Below are positions 1 through 6,780 of a stretch of DNA of 17,322 nucleotides, one piece after another. Position 1 is the first letter of the stretch. Every line of letters starts with the position of its first letter. The stretch is taken from NCBI GenBank assembly GCA_964618975.1, contig CAZUDI010000071.1, positions 1 to 17,322 of the forward strand, read 5' to 3'. The notes beneath the pieces are model-generated. The model was not told the origin of the DNA. It saw only the letters and a list, made by a program, of their open reading frames with translations, and searched no databases. The position numbers were made by a program, and so were the translations under genes. The stretch is from CAZUDI01 sp964618975. Lineage in GTDB: Bacteria; Desulfobacterota; Desulfomonilia; UBA1062.

Positions 1-1882
1 CCTTCTCCCGGATGTCTTCGAGATGCTGCTCCTCACGGGCGGCGCATTCCGGGGTGTCGATGTCCATGAGCGTGAGATTAAGCAGTTCCTCCCGGGCATA
101 GCCCAACCCCTCCCAGGCCCTCTGGTTGGCGTCGAGGAGACGCCCTTCAAGGTCGTGCACGTAGATGGCATCCCCGGCGCCTTCGAAGAGCAGCCGATAG
201 CGCCGCTGCGATTCCTTAAGGGCCATGGCGGCCAGCTGGCGTTCGGTGATGTCCTCCATGAACCCGTCGATGCGCAGGATGGCGCCGCTTACGTCCAGAC
301 TGGGAATGGCTCTGTCCCGGAGCCACTTGAGGGCGCCGTCCCTTGTGAGGATGCGGTACTCGACCTCGAGGGGGATCTTTTCCCGACGGTGCTGCGCGAG
401 CTTGTCCCGCACCTGCGGTCTGTCTTCAGGGTAGATCATATTCATCCACAGCTCAGGGTCGTCCATGAAGGCCCGGGCGGGGTATCCGGTGAGGCCGTCG
501 ATGCGGCCGGAGATGAACAGGGTCGTGGAGTGCTCGTCGGGCAGGGCGGAATAGACCGCCACGGGGATGTTCTCACTGACCATGCGGTACTGCTCTTCGC
601 TCTTTCTGAGATCCGCCTGGGCGCTGCTGAAGGCATCCACCAGCGTATTGGCGTATTCGCCGATGGTCCTGAACTCCGTGAAGGCGAACCTGTCCGGGTC
701 GATCTTCTCGTAGGAGCTGGAAGCGAGGCGGAAGAAGTGCATGAAGCTCTCGACCCCGAGCTGAATCTTGCGCGTGGTGTAACGGGCGATCAGGAGCGAG
801 ACGCCGATAAAGGCCACGCACAGGGTGAGGACAAAGAAAAACTGGCGCCGCACATTCTGGCGGTAGCCCGCCTGCTCGAAGGCAATGGCGCGTTCGAGGT
901 CATCGAGGTACACCCCGGCGCCGATGACCCAGTCCCACGCGGGAATGGCGACCGCATAGCTCAGCTTGGCGCTCGTGATCCCGCTGGAGGGTTTGGGCCA
1001 GAGGTATTCCACGAAATCGCCCTCGGGGCTGCGGCTGGCTTGGAGGAGTTCCCGGACGACCTCTGTGCCCTGATAATTGTTGAGGTGCTTCAGGTTCTCC
1101 CCGATGAGGGACGCAATGGGATGGCTCAGGATGAGCCCGTCGCTGCGTATCACGAAGATATAGCCGTCCTGACCGAAACGGATCTGGCCGATGCGCTCGA
1201 GGGCCTCCTGCTGGATGTCGCGTTCCATGTCATCCAGGTACTCCCCGGTGCCGATGAACCAGTCGAAGGGCTCGAAATGCTTCACAAAGGCGATCTTGGG
1301 AAAGTCGTGCCCCTTTTCGCCGGGCTTGGTCCAGGTGTATTCGTAAAAGCCCTCCCCCCGGGTGGAGGCAAGGGCGATCATGTCCCTGATCACATAGCGG
1401 CCCTGGGTGTCCTGCAGATCGAGGAGGAACTTCTGCTCCATCTCGGGACGGTCGGCAAAGAGCCTCTCCCACCCGTCAAAGTCAGTGGCAAAGAAATAGC
1501 CGCGCCCCCGGTTGAAACGGATGGGTCTGAGGGTCTCCACCACCAGCTCCTGCAGGCCATCTTTCGACATTGTACCCGCATTGAGCTCGCACAGACGGGT
1601 CGCGATGGCATAGGCCCCCTCCACATGCTCCCGGAGGTTGTTCCTGACCCGCGCCTGGGTCTGGGAATGCTTGAAGGCGATATAGTCCCTTACCTGGCGC
1701 ACCTCCTCCTGAATGAGATGCCTCTGCCGCTCGATATGCCCGGTGCGGATCTCCCTGATCTCTCGCTGGGTATGGGAATACTCCCCATAGAGCCAAACCG
1801 AGCCCAGGAGGGACACCAGGATCACGAGGATGACGCTCGAACTCAGAAACAGGGTGCGCGCTATGCTCCGCTTTTCCATCAT
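1..1882 (-). CDS. Membrane signal protein, double Cache sensor with two PAS domains (partial, 3' end off window)
   Basis: The first 627 residues of a membrane-bound signalling protein are present; the C-terminal output domain lies left of position 1, so histidine kinase, diguanylate cyclase and other outputs all remain possible. TM1 is about residues 10-32. The periplasmic part holds two similar Cache modules, about 125-222 and 235-332. Each ends in a matching stretch (FDWFIGTGEYLDD near 206-218, WDWVIGAGVYLDD near 316-328), so the region looks duplicated. TM2 is about 347-367. A PAS domain follows at about 427-548, with the PAC-like end DITERQ, and a second PAS starts at about 557. The start is one of two adjacent ATG codons (1882 or 1879), preceded by a GGAGG-rich run. 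A promoter candidate lies directly upstream. By family, Cache domains bind small extracellular ligands such as organic acids or amino acids; the ligand here is unknown. Confidence 0.9.
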   Translation of the reverse strand, partial: MMEKRSIARTLFLSSSVILVILVSLLGSVWLYGEYSHTQREIREIRTGHIERQRHLIQEEVRQVRDYIAFKHSQTQARVRNNLREHVEGAYAIATRLCELNAGTMSKDGLQELVVETLRPIRFNRGRGYFFATDFDGWERLFADRPEMEQKFLLDLQDTQGRYVIRDMIALASTRGEGFYEYTWTKPGEKGHDFPKIAFVKHFEPFDWFIGTGEYLDDMERDIQQEALERIGQIRFGQDGYIFVIRSDGLILSHPIASLIGENLKHLNNYQGTEVVRELLQASRSPEGDFVEYLWPKPSSGITSAKLSYAVAIPAWDWVIGAGVYLDDLERAIAFEQAGYRQNVRRQFFFVLTLCVAFIGVSLLIARYTTRKIQLGVESFMHFFRLASSSYEKIDPDRFAFTEFRTIGEYANTLVDAFSSAQADLRKSEEQYRMVSENIPVAVYSALPDEHSTTLFISGRIDGLTGYPARAFMDDPELWMNMIYPEDRPQVRDKLAQHRREKIPLEVEYRILTRDGALKWLRDRAIPSLDVSGAILRIDGFMEDITERQLAAMALKESQRRYRLLFEGAGDAIYVHDLEGRLLDANQRAWEGLGYAREELLNLTLMDIDTPECAAREEQHLEDIREK

Positions 1883-1903
1883 CGTGACTTCCCCCCTCCT
1901 TCC

Positions 1904-1931
1904 CTTATAAAGCGCGGCCATGAATCATCAA
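1904..1931 (-). promoter_or_regulatory. Candidate sigma70 promoter of the Cache/PAS sensor gene
   Basis: On the minus strand TTGATG (1931-1926) is followed after 16 bases by TATAAG (1909-1904). Transcription would start near 1897, leaving a short leader that contains the purine-rich ribosome site. The match is by eye only. Confidence 0.45.
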
Positions 1932-1938
1932 TACCTTC

Positions 1939-1977
1939 CTGACCAACCGCGGTCTGCTTGCAGGATGTCTGACCAAC
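1939..1977. repeat. Two 9-bp direct repeats CTGACCAAC 30 bp apart
   Basis: CTGACCAAC occurs at 1939-1947 and again at 1969-1977 (GTTGGTCAG on the minus strand). The pitch of 30 bp is close to three helical turns. The proximal copy lies 8 bp upstream of the candidate -35 of the sensor gene, where an activator would bind. A regulatory role is inference. Confidence 0.4.
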
Positions 1978-2133
1978 ACAGGCAGAGGCCACGGGCCTGC
2001 ATCGCGGAAAGCGACCCGCCGGCATGCCTCAGTGACCACCTCGGAGAAGACGATTCAGGACTGTCTGGCCCGATACGGCTTCCTGCCGGATCCCCGGGAA
2101 GGACACGGGATCCCCGACGGGGACGGCCCTCAA

Positions 2134-2162
2134 GAGGGGTCCCGTACCGCAGGGGACCCCTC
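2134..2162 (-). terminator. Perfect 10-bp hairpin at the MATE stop codon, no U-tract
   Basis: GAGGGGTCCC (2134-2143) pairs perfectly with GGGACCCCTC (2153-2162) around a 9-base loop. It overlaps the TGA stop of the MATE gene. There is no run of T after it on the minus strand, so it is either a non-canonical terminator or a 3'-end-protecting hairpin. Confidence 0.45.
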
Positions 2163-3555
2163 ACGAGGAGATCTCCCCCTCCCTGGCAACCTGTGCCGGC
2201 ACTCGTGAGGCCTGATCCGCGGCCCTGAGCTGCCGGATCTCCACCACGATACAGGCCCCGGTCACGAGCGCCGCCCCCAGGTCGGAAAAGGGGCTCGCCA
2301 GCCACACCCCGTCCAGGCCGAAGATGCCCGGCAGCACCAGGAGGGCCGGGATGAGCAGCAGCACCTGACGCGACAGGTTCAGCAGTATGGCCTGCCGGGC
2401 CTTGCCCACGGCCTGGAAATAGTGCGAGCACACCACCTGAAAACCGACCACCGGCAGCAGCAGCATAAAGATGCGCATGGCGCGCTTTCCCATGGCCAGG
2501 AGCGCAGGATCGCCAGGGGCAAACAGCGCAAGGATGCAGCCCGGGAACACCATGACGGCGACGAAACCCGCCGTCGTGACCGCGGTGGCCGCCGCCGCGG
2601 CGATGCGCACGGCCCTGATCACCCGTTCTGTATTTCCGGCACCATAGTTGTAGCCGATGATGGGCTGCGCCCCCTGTGCGATCCCGATCACCGGCATCAT
2701 GATCAGCATGAGGATGCTGAACTGGATCCCCATGACGGACAGGGCGGTGGTGCCGCCATGAAGACCCAGCTGGTGGTTGAAGATGGTGACGATCAGGCTG
2801 CTGGCCAGCTGCATGGCGAAGGGGGCCGACCCGACGGCCAGAATGCCCTTCACGGTGCCCCACTCGAGCCGCAAGGCCTGCCAGCGGACCTTGAGCAGGC
2901 TCCTTCCACCCAGAAAATAGGCCCACACCCAGATCGCGGAGACGGCCTGGGAGATGACCGTGGCGATCGCCGCCCCCTTGAGCCCCAGGCCGCAGCCGAA
3001 GATCAGGATCGGATCGAGGACCATGTTCAGAAAGGCCCCGATCAGCATGGTGGACATGGCGGTCTTGGGGTTGCCCTCCCCGCGGATGAAGTTGTTCATG
3101 CCGAAACCGAAGGACTGGAAGATCGTGCCCACCAGGATGATCCCGAGATAGTCCCGGGCTTGAGGCAGGATCGCGTCCCCGGCACCGAAGAGCCTGAGGA
3201 CGGGGGTGAGAAAGAGCAGCCCCGCCCCGGTCAGGACCGCGGAGACGATCAGGAAGAGCACCACGGCATTGCCCATGACCCTCTCGGCCGCAGCCTTGCG
3301 CTGCTGGCCCAGCCGGATGGAAATCAGGGAATTGGCGCCGATCCCGATCAGCATGCCGAAGGCCATCAGGACGACCATCATGGGAAAGGCCACGCTGATA
3401 GCGGCGATGCCGATCGAGCCTACGGCCCGGCCGATGAAGATCCGATCCACCACGTTGTAGAGGGCATGCACCAGCATGCCCACAATCGCCGGGACGGAAA
3501 ATCTTAAAAGCAGGCCCTCGATGCTGTCTTCACCCAGTTGTCGTGCATGGTCCAC
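2161..3555 (-). CDS. MATE family efflux transporter
   Basis: This 464-residue integral membrane protein has the layout of multidrug and toxin extrusion carriers, which use Na+ or H+ gradients to expel cationic compounds across the inner membrane. Typical features are the N-terminal stretch reading PAIVGMLVHALYNVVDRIFI, the GxGxxxxIxxxLGQ-type loop (IGANSLISIRLGQQ, about 91-104), the NNFIRGEGNPKTAM region (about 154-167) and, in the second half, IAQGAQPIIGYNYGAGN (about 288-304), the mirror motif of the internal duplication. About 12 hydrophobic segments fit the family, and the length is typical. It resembles the MepA/NorM-like group; the substrate cannot be assigned. The start is GTG at 3555; the nearby ATG at 3548 is out of frame. 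GAGGG lies 10 bases upstream and a good promoter precedes it, so it is probably transcribed alone. Confidence 0.93.
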   Translation of the reverse strand: MDHARQLGEDSIEGLLLRFSVPAIVGMLVHALYNVVDRIFIGRAVGSIGIAAISVAFPMMVVLMAFGMLIGIGANSLISIRLGQQRKAAAERVMGNAVVLFLIVSAVLTGAGLLFLTPVLRLFGAGDAILPQARDYLGIILVGTIFQSFGFGMNNFIRGEGNPKTAMSTMLIGAFLNMVLDPILIFGCGLGLKGAAIATVISQAVSAIWVWAYFLGGRSLLKVRWQALRLEWGTVKGILAVGSAPFAMQLASSLIVTIFNHQLGLHGGTTALSVMGIQFSILMLIMMPVIGIAQGAQPIIGYNYGAGNTERVIRAVRIAAAAATAVTTAGFVAVMVFPGCILALFAPGDPALLAMGKRAMRIFMLLLPVVGFQVVCSHYFQAVGKARQAILLNLSRQVLLLIPALLVLPGIFGLDGVWLASPFSDLGAALVTGACIVVEIRQLRAADQASRVPAQVAREGEISS

Positions 3556-3579
3556 GCTTGCTCAGCCCTCGCAAGGTCG

Positions 3580-3609
3580 AAGATAGCCACTTTTCTTCCC
3601 CCCTGTCAA
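3580..3609 (-). promoter_or_regulatory. Sigma70-type promoter of the MATE gene
   Basis: Minus-strand TTGACA (3609-3604, a perfect -35) is followed after 18 bases by TATCTT (3585-3580). The start of transcription would be near 3573, giving a leader of only about 18 bases that just includes the GAGGG ribosome site at 3570-3566. Confidence 0.6.
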
Positions 3610-3712
3610 TCATGGGGGTCTGCATCATGAAAACGGGGCGGGAAACGCCATCCCCTAAGACAGGGCTCAGGCGCCGCACGCTGAACACCTGGTGGGCTGC
3701 GGTGTACATCTG

Positions 3713-3744
3713 CTTCCCGACGGGACCGTGGTCCCGCCGGGAAG
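3713..3744 (-). terminator. Long GC-rich hairpin after the NDK-like gene, no U-tract
   Basis: CTTCCCGACGGGACC (3713-3727) and GGTCCCGCCGGGAAG (3730-3744) form a 15-bp stem with one mismatch and a very tight loop. It starts 5 bases after the TAG stop of the NDK-like gene. No T-run follows on either strand, so intrinsic termination is only possible, not shown. Confidence 0.45.
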
Positions 3745-3749
3745 GCGGT

Positions 3750-4493
3750 CTATTGATCGATATCGTCCTTGTTGATCAGATACTTGGCGACCACGGCATT
3801 CAGGGAACACGCCGCCGGACGCCCCTCGACGAGGGCGCGTACCGCCTCGAGATCGGACGTCCAGACCAGGGTCCCGGGGCAAAACAGACAGAATCTGCCG
3901 GGGGTATAGGTGCTCGTGAGGGAGCCGTCATCCTGGATGTAGAAGAACTCTTCGACCACCTCGGTGGGATAGTCCCGCATGCGCGGGGGTATGTCGGTGG
4001 GTTTGAACCAGAGCTTGATCTCGCGTTCGGCATCCTCCGGATTGGCCGAGGCGTGGATAAGGTTGTCCGAACGGTCGCCGATCTCCTGGCCGGCTTCGTC
4101 CTTGACCGGAATGACCGAGCCCAGGGAACGGATACATCCCGGGCGCTGGGCGCGGGCATCGTGGGGGTTGGTCGGCCCGACGATCTCGCGGATCTTCTTG
4201 ATGGCGTTGGGACCCTGGTAGACGATGGCGATCACACGTCGCTTCATGGGCTCATCGGGGTAGTGCAGGCGCCCCATGATGTACTCCAGCAGTGAGGGGT
4301 AGAAAAACTTGCCCTCGTGTTCGGCATAGTGTTCCCGGGCCAGGATGGGGTTGACCGAGACGATCTTCGTGGCGGCGAAGTGCAGCCCGGTATGGAATTC
4401 CGAGAGCTGGGAGAGGATGTATCCCGTCAGGGAGTTCTTCAGCGCATCGGGTTTGATCAGCACGAGGGTCTTTTCAAGTTCTTCTCTTCCCAT
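3750..4493 (-). CDS. Nucleoside-diphosphate-kinase-like protein with C-terminal extension
   Basis: Residues 8-160 of this 247-residue protein match nucleoside diphosphate kinase, which moves the gamma phosphate between nucleotides through a phosphohistidine. Seen are the opening KTLVLIKPDALK with its lysine (K14), the RPGCIR stretch (about 118-122) and NLIHASANPEDAEREI with the active histidine H147. The usual Asp of the H-(G/A)-S-D motif is Ala. The segment between the conserved Arg (R122) and Asn (N144) is about 12 residues longer than in E. coli Ndk. Standard Ndk is about 140 residues; here some 80 more follow (165-247), including a CLFC pair (C202/C205). The ATG at 4493 is chosen over an upstream start at 4574 because AAAGGTGA stands at the right distance and residue 8 then begins the kinase fold. 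It may be a true kinase or a specialised homologue. Confidence 0.85.
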   Translation of the reverse strand: MGREELEKTLVLIKPDALKNSLTGYILSQLSEFHTGLHFAATKIVSVNPILAREHYAEHEGKFFYPSLLEYIMGRLHYPDEPMKRRVIAIVYQGPNAIKKIREIVGPTNPHDARAQRPGCIRSLGSVIPVKDEAGQEIGDRSDNLIHASANPEDAEREIKLWFKPTDIPPRMRDYPTEVVEEFFYIQDDGSLTSTYTPGRFCLFCPGTLVWTSDLEAVRALVEGRPAACSLNAVVAKYLINKDDIDQ

Positions 4494-4627
4494 AAGAATC
4501 ACCTTTCCTTTGAATGATGAGGAGACATTGTATGCTCCAGGCGGCAACCGCCTTAAAATGTATGGCTTGAACAATCATATTCTTCCCGCGGGAGTCAAGG
4601 GGATTTTTCCCGCCCCCCCCGGAAAAT

Positions 4628-5506
4628 TCACAGTCCGCGCTGGTGTTCGGCGCGCAGCCTCCCCGGATCCCTCGTCGCGAGTACGGAGTCGATCGCCTCC
4701 AGCATGCGGGCCCGATCCTCGGGCAGACGGCCGTTGATGGGCAGGTAGTTGGAGGCATGCACCCCGACGAACTTCAGGGGGGCCTCTCCCAGGTGGCAAA
4801 AGAGCACCCGCATCTCCGCCAGGGTCTCGAAGGCGTCCAGGGGTTGAAAGGTCCCCGCCTGCACCTGGCGGAACAGGGCCGTGCCGGGAACCGGTGTGAC
4901 CGTGAGGGCCGCCAGGTAGTGCGGCCGCATCGCGTTGGTGATCGCGGCCGTGGCCACGGCATGCGCATGGGAGCGTTCCCCCTTGCCGGCCAGCCCCAGC
5001 AAAACCATGGAGGAGAGGTTGAAGCCGGCATTGACCAGGTTGCGCCCGGCCTGCAGCATCTCGGAGGCACCGACCCCCTTGTTGATCGCGCGCAGCAGCT
5101 GGTCATCGCCGGTCTCCACCCCGAGATAGGCCTTGGTCAGACCGGCCGCCCTCAAGGCGGTAAGCTCGGAGAGGCTCTTTTCCAGGGTGCTTCTCGGCCC
5201 GACATAGGTGCCGACATGGCGCAACGAGGGAAAGGCGGCATAGAGTTCGTACAGAATCTCGAGGAGGGTCGCACTCGGCAGGGCGATGGCGTCCCCGTCG
5301 ATCAGGAAGACCTTCTCGATATCGCCATAGTGTTCCCGGGCCAGGCGGATGTCCTCCCTGATCTCGGCCAGATGGCGCTGACGGTAGTGTTTGTCCTTGT
5401 ACATCCCGCAGAAGGTGCAGCCGTTGTGCGAGCAGCCGATGGTGCACTGCAGCAGGTAGCTGTTGGCCTCGCTGAACGGCCGGAAGATGGTGCCCTCGTA
5501 TCGCAT
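4628..5506 (-). CDS. Radical SAM protein, CX4CX2C type
   Basis: This 292-residue radical SAM enzyme reads CTIGCSHNGCTFCGMYK at 21-37. The likely Fe-S ligands are C25, C30 and C33, a CX4CX2C spacing rather than the classic CX3CX2C, with C21 just ahead. The FLIDGDAIALP stretch (about 67-77) and the GVETGDDQLL segment (about 150-159) fit the radical SAM barrel that binds S-adenosylmethionine. No separate auxiliary-cluster or B12 domain is seen. The reading frame stays open to a TTG at 5584, but the ATG at 5506 is preferred because family members begin close to the RYEGTIFRPFSEANSYLLQ stretch and an AAGG lies just upstream. The gene sits 140 bases behind the unrecognised gene ending at 5647, so it may share that operon or have its own promoter. 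Function unknown. Confidence 0.85.
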   Translation of the reverse strand: MRYEGTIFRPFSEANSYLLQCTIGCSHNGCTFCGMYKDKHYRQRHLAEIREDIRLAREHYGDIEKVFLIDGDAIALPSATLLEILYELYAAFPSLRHVGTYVGPRSTLEKSLSELTALRAAGLTKAYLGVETGDDQLLRAINKGVGASEMLQAGRNLVNAGFNLSSMVLLGLAGKGERSHAHAVATAAITNAMRPHYLAALTVTPVPGTALFRQVQAGTFQPLDAFETLAEMRVLFCHLGEAPLKFVGVHASNYLPINGRLPEDRARMLEAIDSVLATRDPGRLRAEHQRGL

Positions 5507-5646
5507 ACGGCCTTGCTCTCTTTCTGTCAGGCTACCCCCGTAGGGGATCGGGCCTGCACAGCTGATCCGGATAACTTCAGTCAATCAAATCGATACGATA
5601 GGTCTAGCAGATCCGGGGTATATACGCAATCCCTGGGACAGAACGC

Positions 5647-6780
5647 CTACCCCCCGCGCTGGATCACGGCCATGCAGCCCTGGTTGAAGAGGTTGCGTGC
5701 AAAACACTCCACGCTGATGTCGGCCCCGAAGACCATGTGCGTGAACATGCTGCGGTTGCCCACGGCGATGGATCTTCCGCCGCAATCGGCCCCCAGGGTA
5801 TGCCCGGGCACCTCCCGGAAATAGCCGGAGAAGGGGTACCCCTTGAGCTCGTCATCCTCTTCGTCGTAGCGGTACCCGGCAGGATAGGCAAAGACCTGGT
5901 GCGTGCCCGTGGTGAGTGTCAGGTACTGGGCCTCACCCGGTTCGTAGGTATACCACCCCACATGGTTGGAGCAGGGCATATGCGGAAGGGCAAAGTGAGT
6001 GGATCCCACGCCTTCGATGACGATCAGGGCCACCCTGTCCCGCTTCAGGCCCTCTTCGACCAGGGCGCGCACGCCGGTGAGGTCCGGGGCCGCCCCCAGA
6101 GAGGTGGCCAGCGGGAGGGCGGTGTCCACGCCCGGCAGCCGCACCGAGCGGCGCAGCATCGAGCCCAGGGTACGGAAGGTCCATCCCGGACGCCCCACCA
6201 CCAGGTAGTCCGGGAGTCTCTCGGGCGCATGCGGAACCCCCGCAAAGAGCGCACCCCATTCCTCGCGGCTGACCAGACGCTCCACCCCTGGCTGGCTGGC
6301 CACGTAGTCCAGATCCCTGGCAGTGGGCTGGTGCAGGCCGGCGTAGCGCGCCGACCAGCCGCTGCCCAGCGCCAGGCCGTCGAGGCCGCTCAGATCCGTC
6401 TCGCCGGCCGGCTCCACGAGATCACCGGTGCCCACGAAGACCGGCGTGAAGCCCGAGGCATCGATAAAGCGCACGGCCTCTTCGAAGACTCCATCGAACA
6501 ACCTCTTGAGGGCGTCTTCGTCCAGAGGCGTGAAACGCTGCATGAAATACTGCTGGGCATAGCTCAGGCACACCAGGCTCGGGGCATAGGCCCTGATCAG
6601 GTCGAGGGCCGTCTCCGTGACCCAGCGGTTGCTGAGAGACTCGAGATCGCCCGGGTAGGGATGGCGTTCAAGCACCCCGCGCACCATGTTCACCGTGGCG
6701 GACTCGTCGCTGACCTTGCGGCCGCTTTCGAGGTCGAAGAGGTTCTGCCACTGCCGGGCATCCACGATCACCGTGCCCAT
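5647..6780 (-). CDS. Unrecognised protein coupled to the AmrS-like radical SAM gene
   Basis: I do not recognise this 377-residue protein. It looks soluble, with no signal peptide or membrane span. It starts MGTVIVDARQW and alternates hydrophobic strands with helices. A segment near 210-240 (ALVEEGLKRDRVALIVIEGVG) resembles the core strand of alkaline-phosphatase-type folds, but I see no metal-ligand set, so this is only an impression. The last third is rich in Gly, Tyr, Phe and His, with several Cys (MPCSNH, ADCGG, SVECF, NQGC) that could bind a metal or cluster. The ATG overlaps the TGA of the radical SAM gene (TGATG) behind a strong GGAGGTG site, so the two are translated together. Being inside a FecCD-type import operon, it may handle the same substrate or cofactor; this is inference. 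Confidence 0.8.
   Translation of the reverse strand: MGTVIVDARQWQNLFDLESGRKVSDESATVNMVRGVLERHPYPGDLESLSNRWVTETALDLIRAYAPSLVCLSYAQQYFMQRFTPLDEDALKRLFDGVFEEAVRFIDASGFTPVFVGTGDLVEPAGETDLSGLDGLALGSGWSARYAGLHQPTARDLDYVASQPGVERLVSREEWGALFAGVPHAPERLPDYLVVGRPGWTFRTLGSMLRRSVRLPGVDTALPLATSLGAAPDLTGVRALVEEGLKRDRVALIVIEGVGSTHFALPHMPCSNHVGWYTYEPGEAQYLTLTTGTHQVFAYPAGYRYDEEDDELKGYPFSGYFREVPGHTLGADCGGRSIAVGNRSMFTHMVFGADISVECFARNLFNQGCMAVIQRGG

Noticed and set aside
23..1942. Long plus-strand open frame of 639 codons
   Set aside because: It is antisense to the Cache/PAS sensor, whose minus-strand translation shows clear domains. The plus-strand translation has no recognisable motif and typical GC-shadow composition.
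4527..4557. Promoter of the NDK-like gene with TACAAT and a GGCGG-TTG-CCGCC inverted repeat
   Set aside because: TACAAT (4532-4527) is a fair -10, but no acceptable -35 stands at 16-18 bases; kept out of the feature list.
4595..4627. Terminator after the second radical SAM gene
   Set aside because: The stretch has a run of eight C and a short TTTTCC/GGAAAA pair, but there is no T-run and the stem is bulged; not convincing.
4643..5824. Plus-strand frame of 393 codons
   Set aside because: It covers the radical SAM gene in antisense and ends in low-information sequence; no family is seen.
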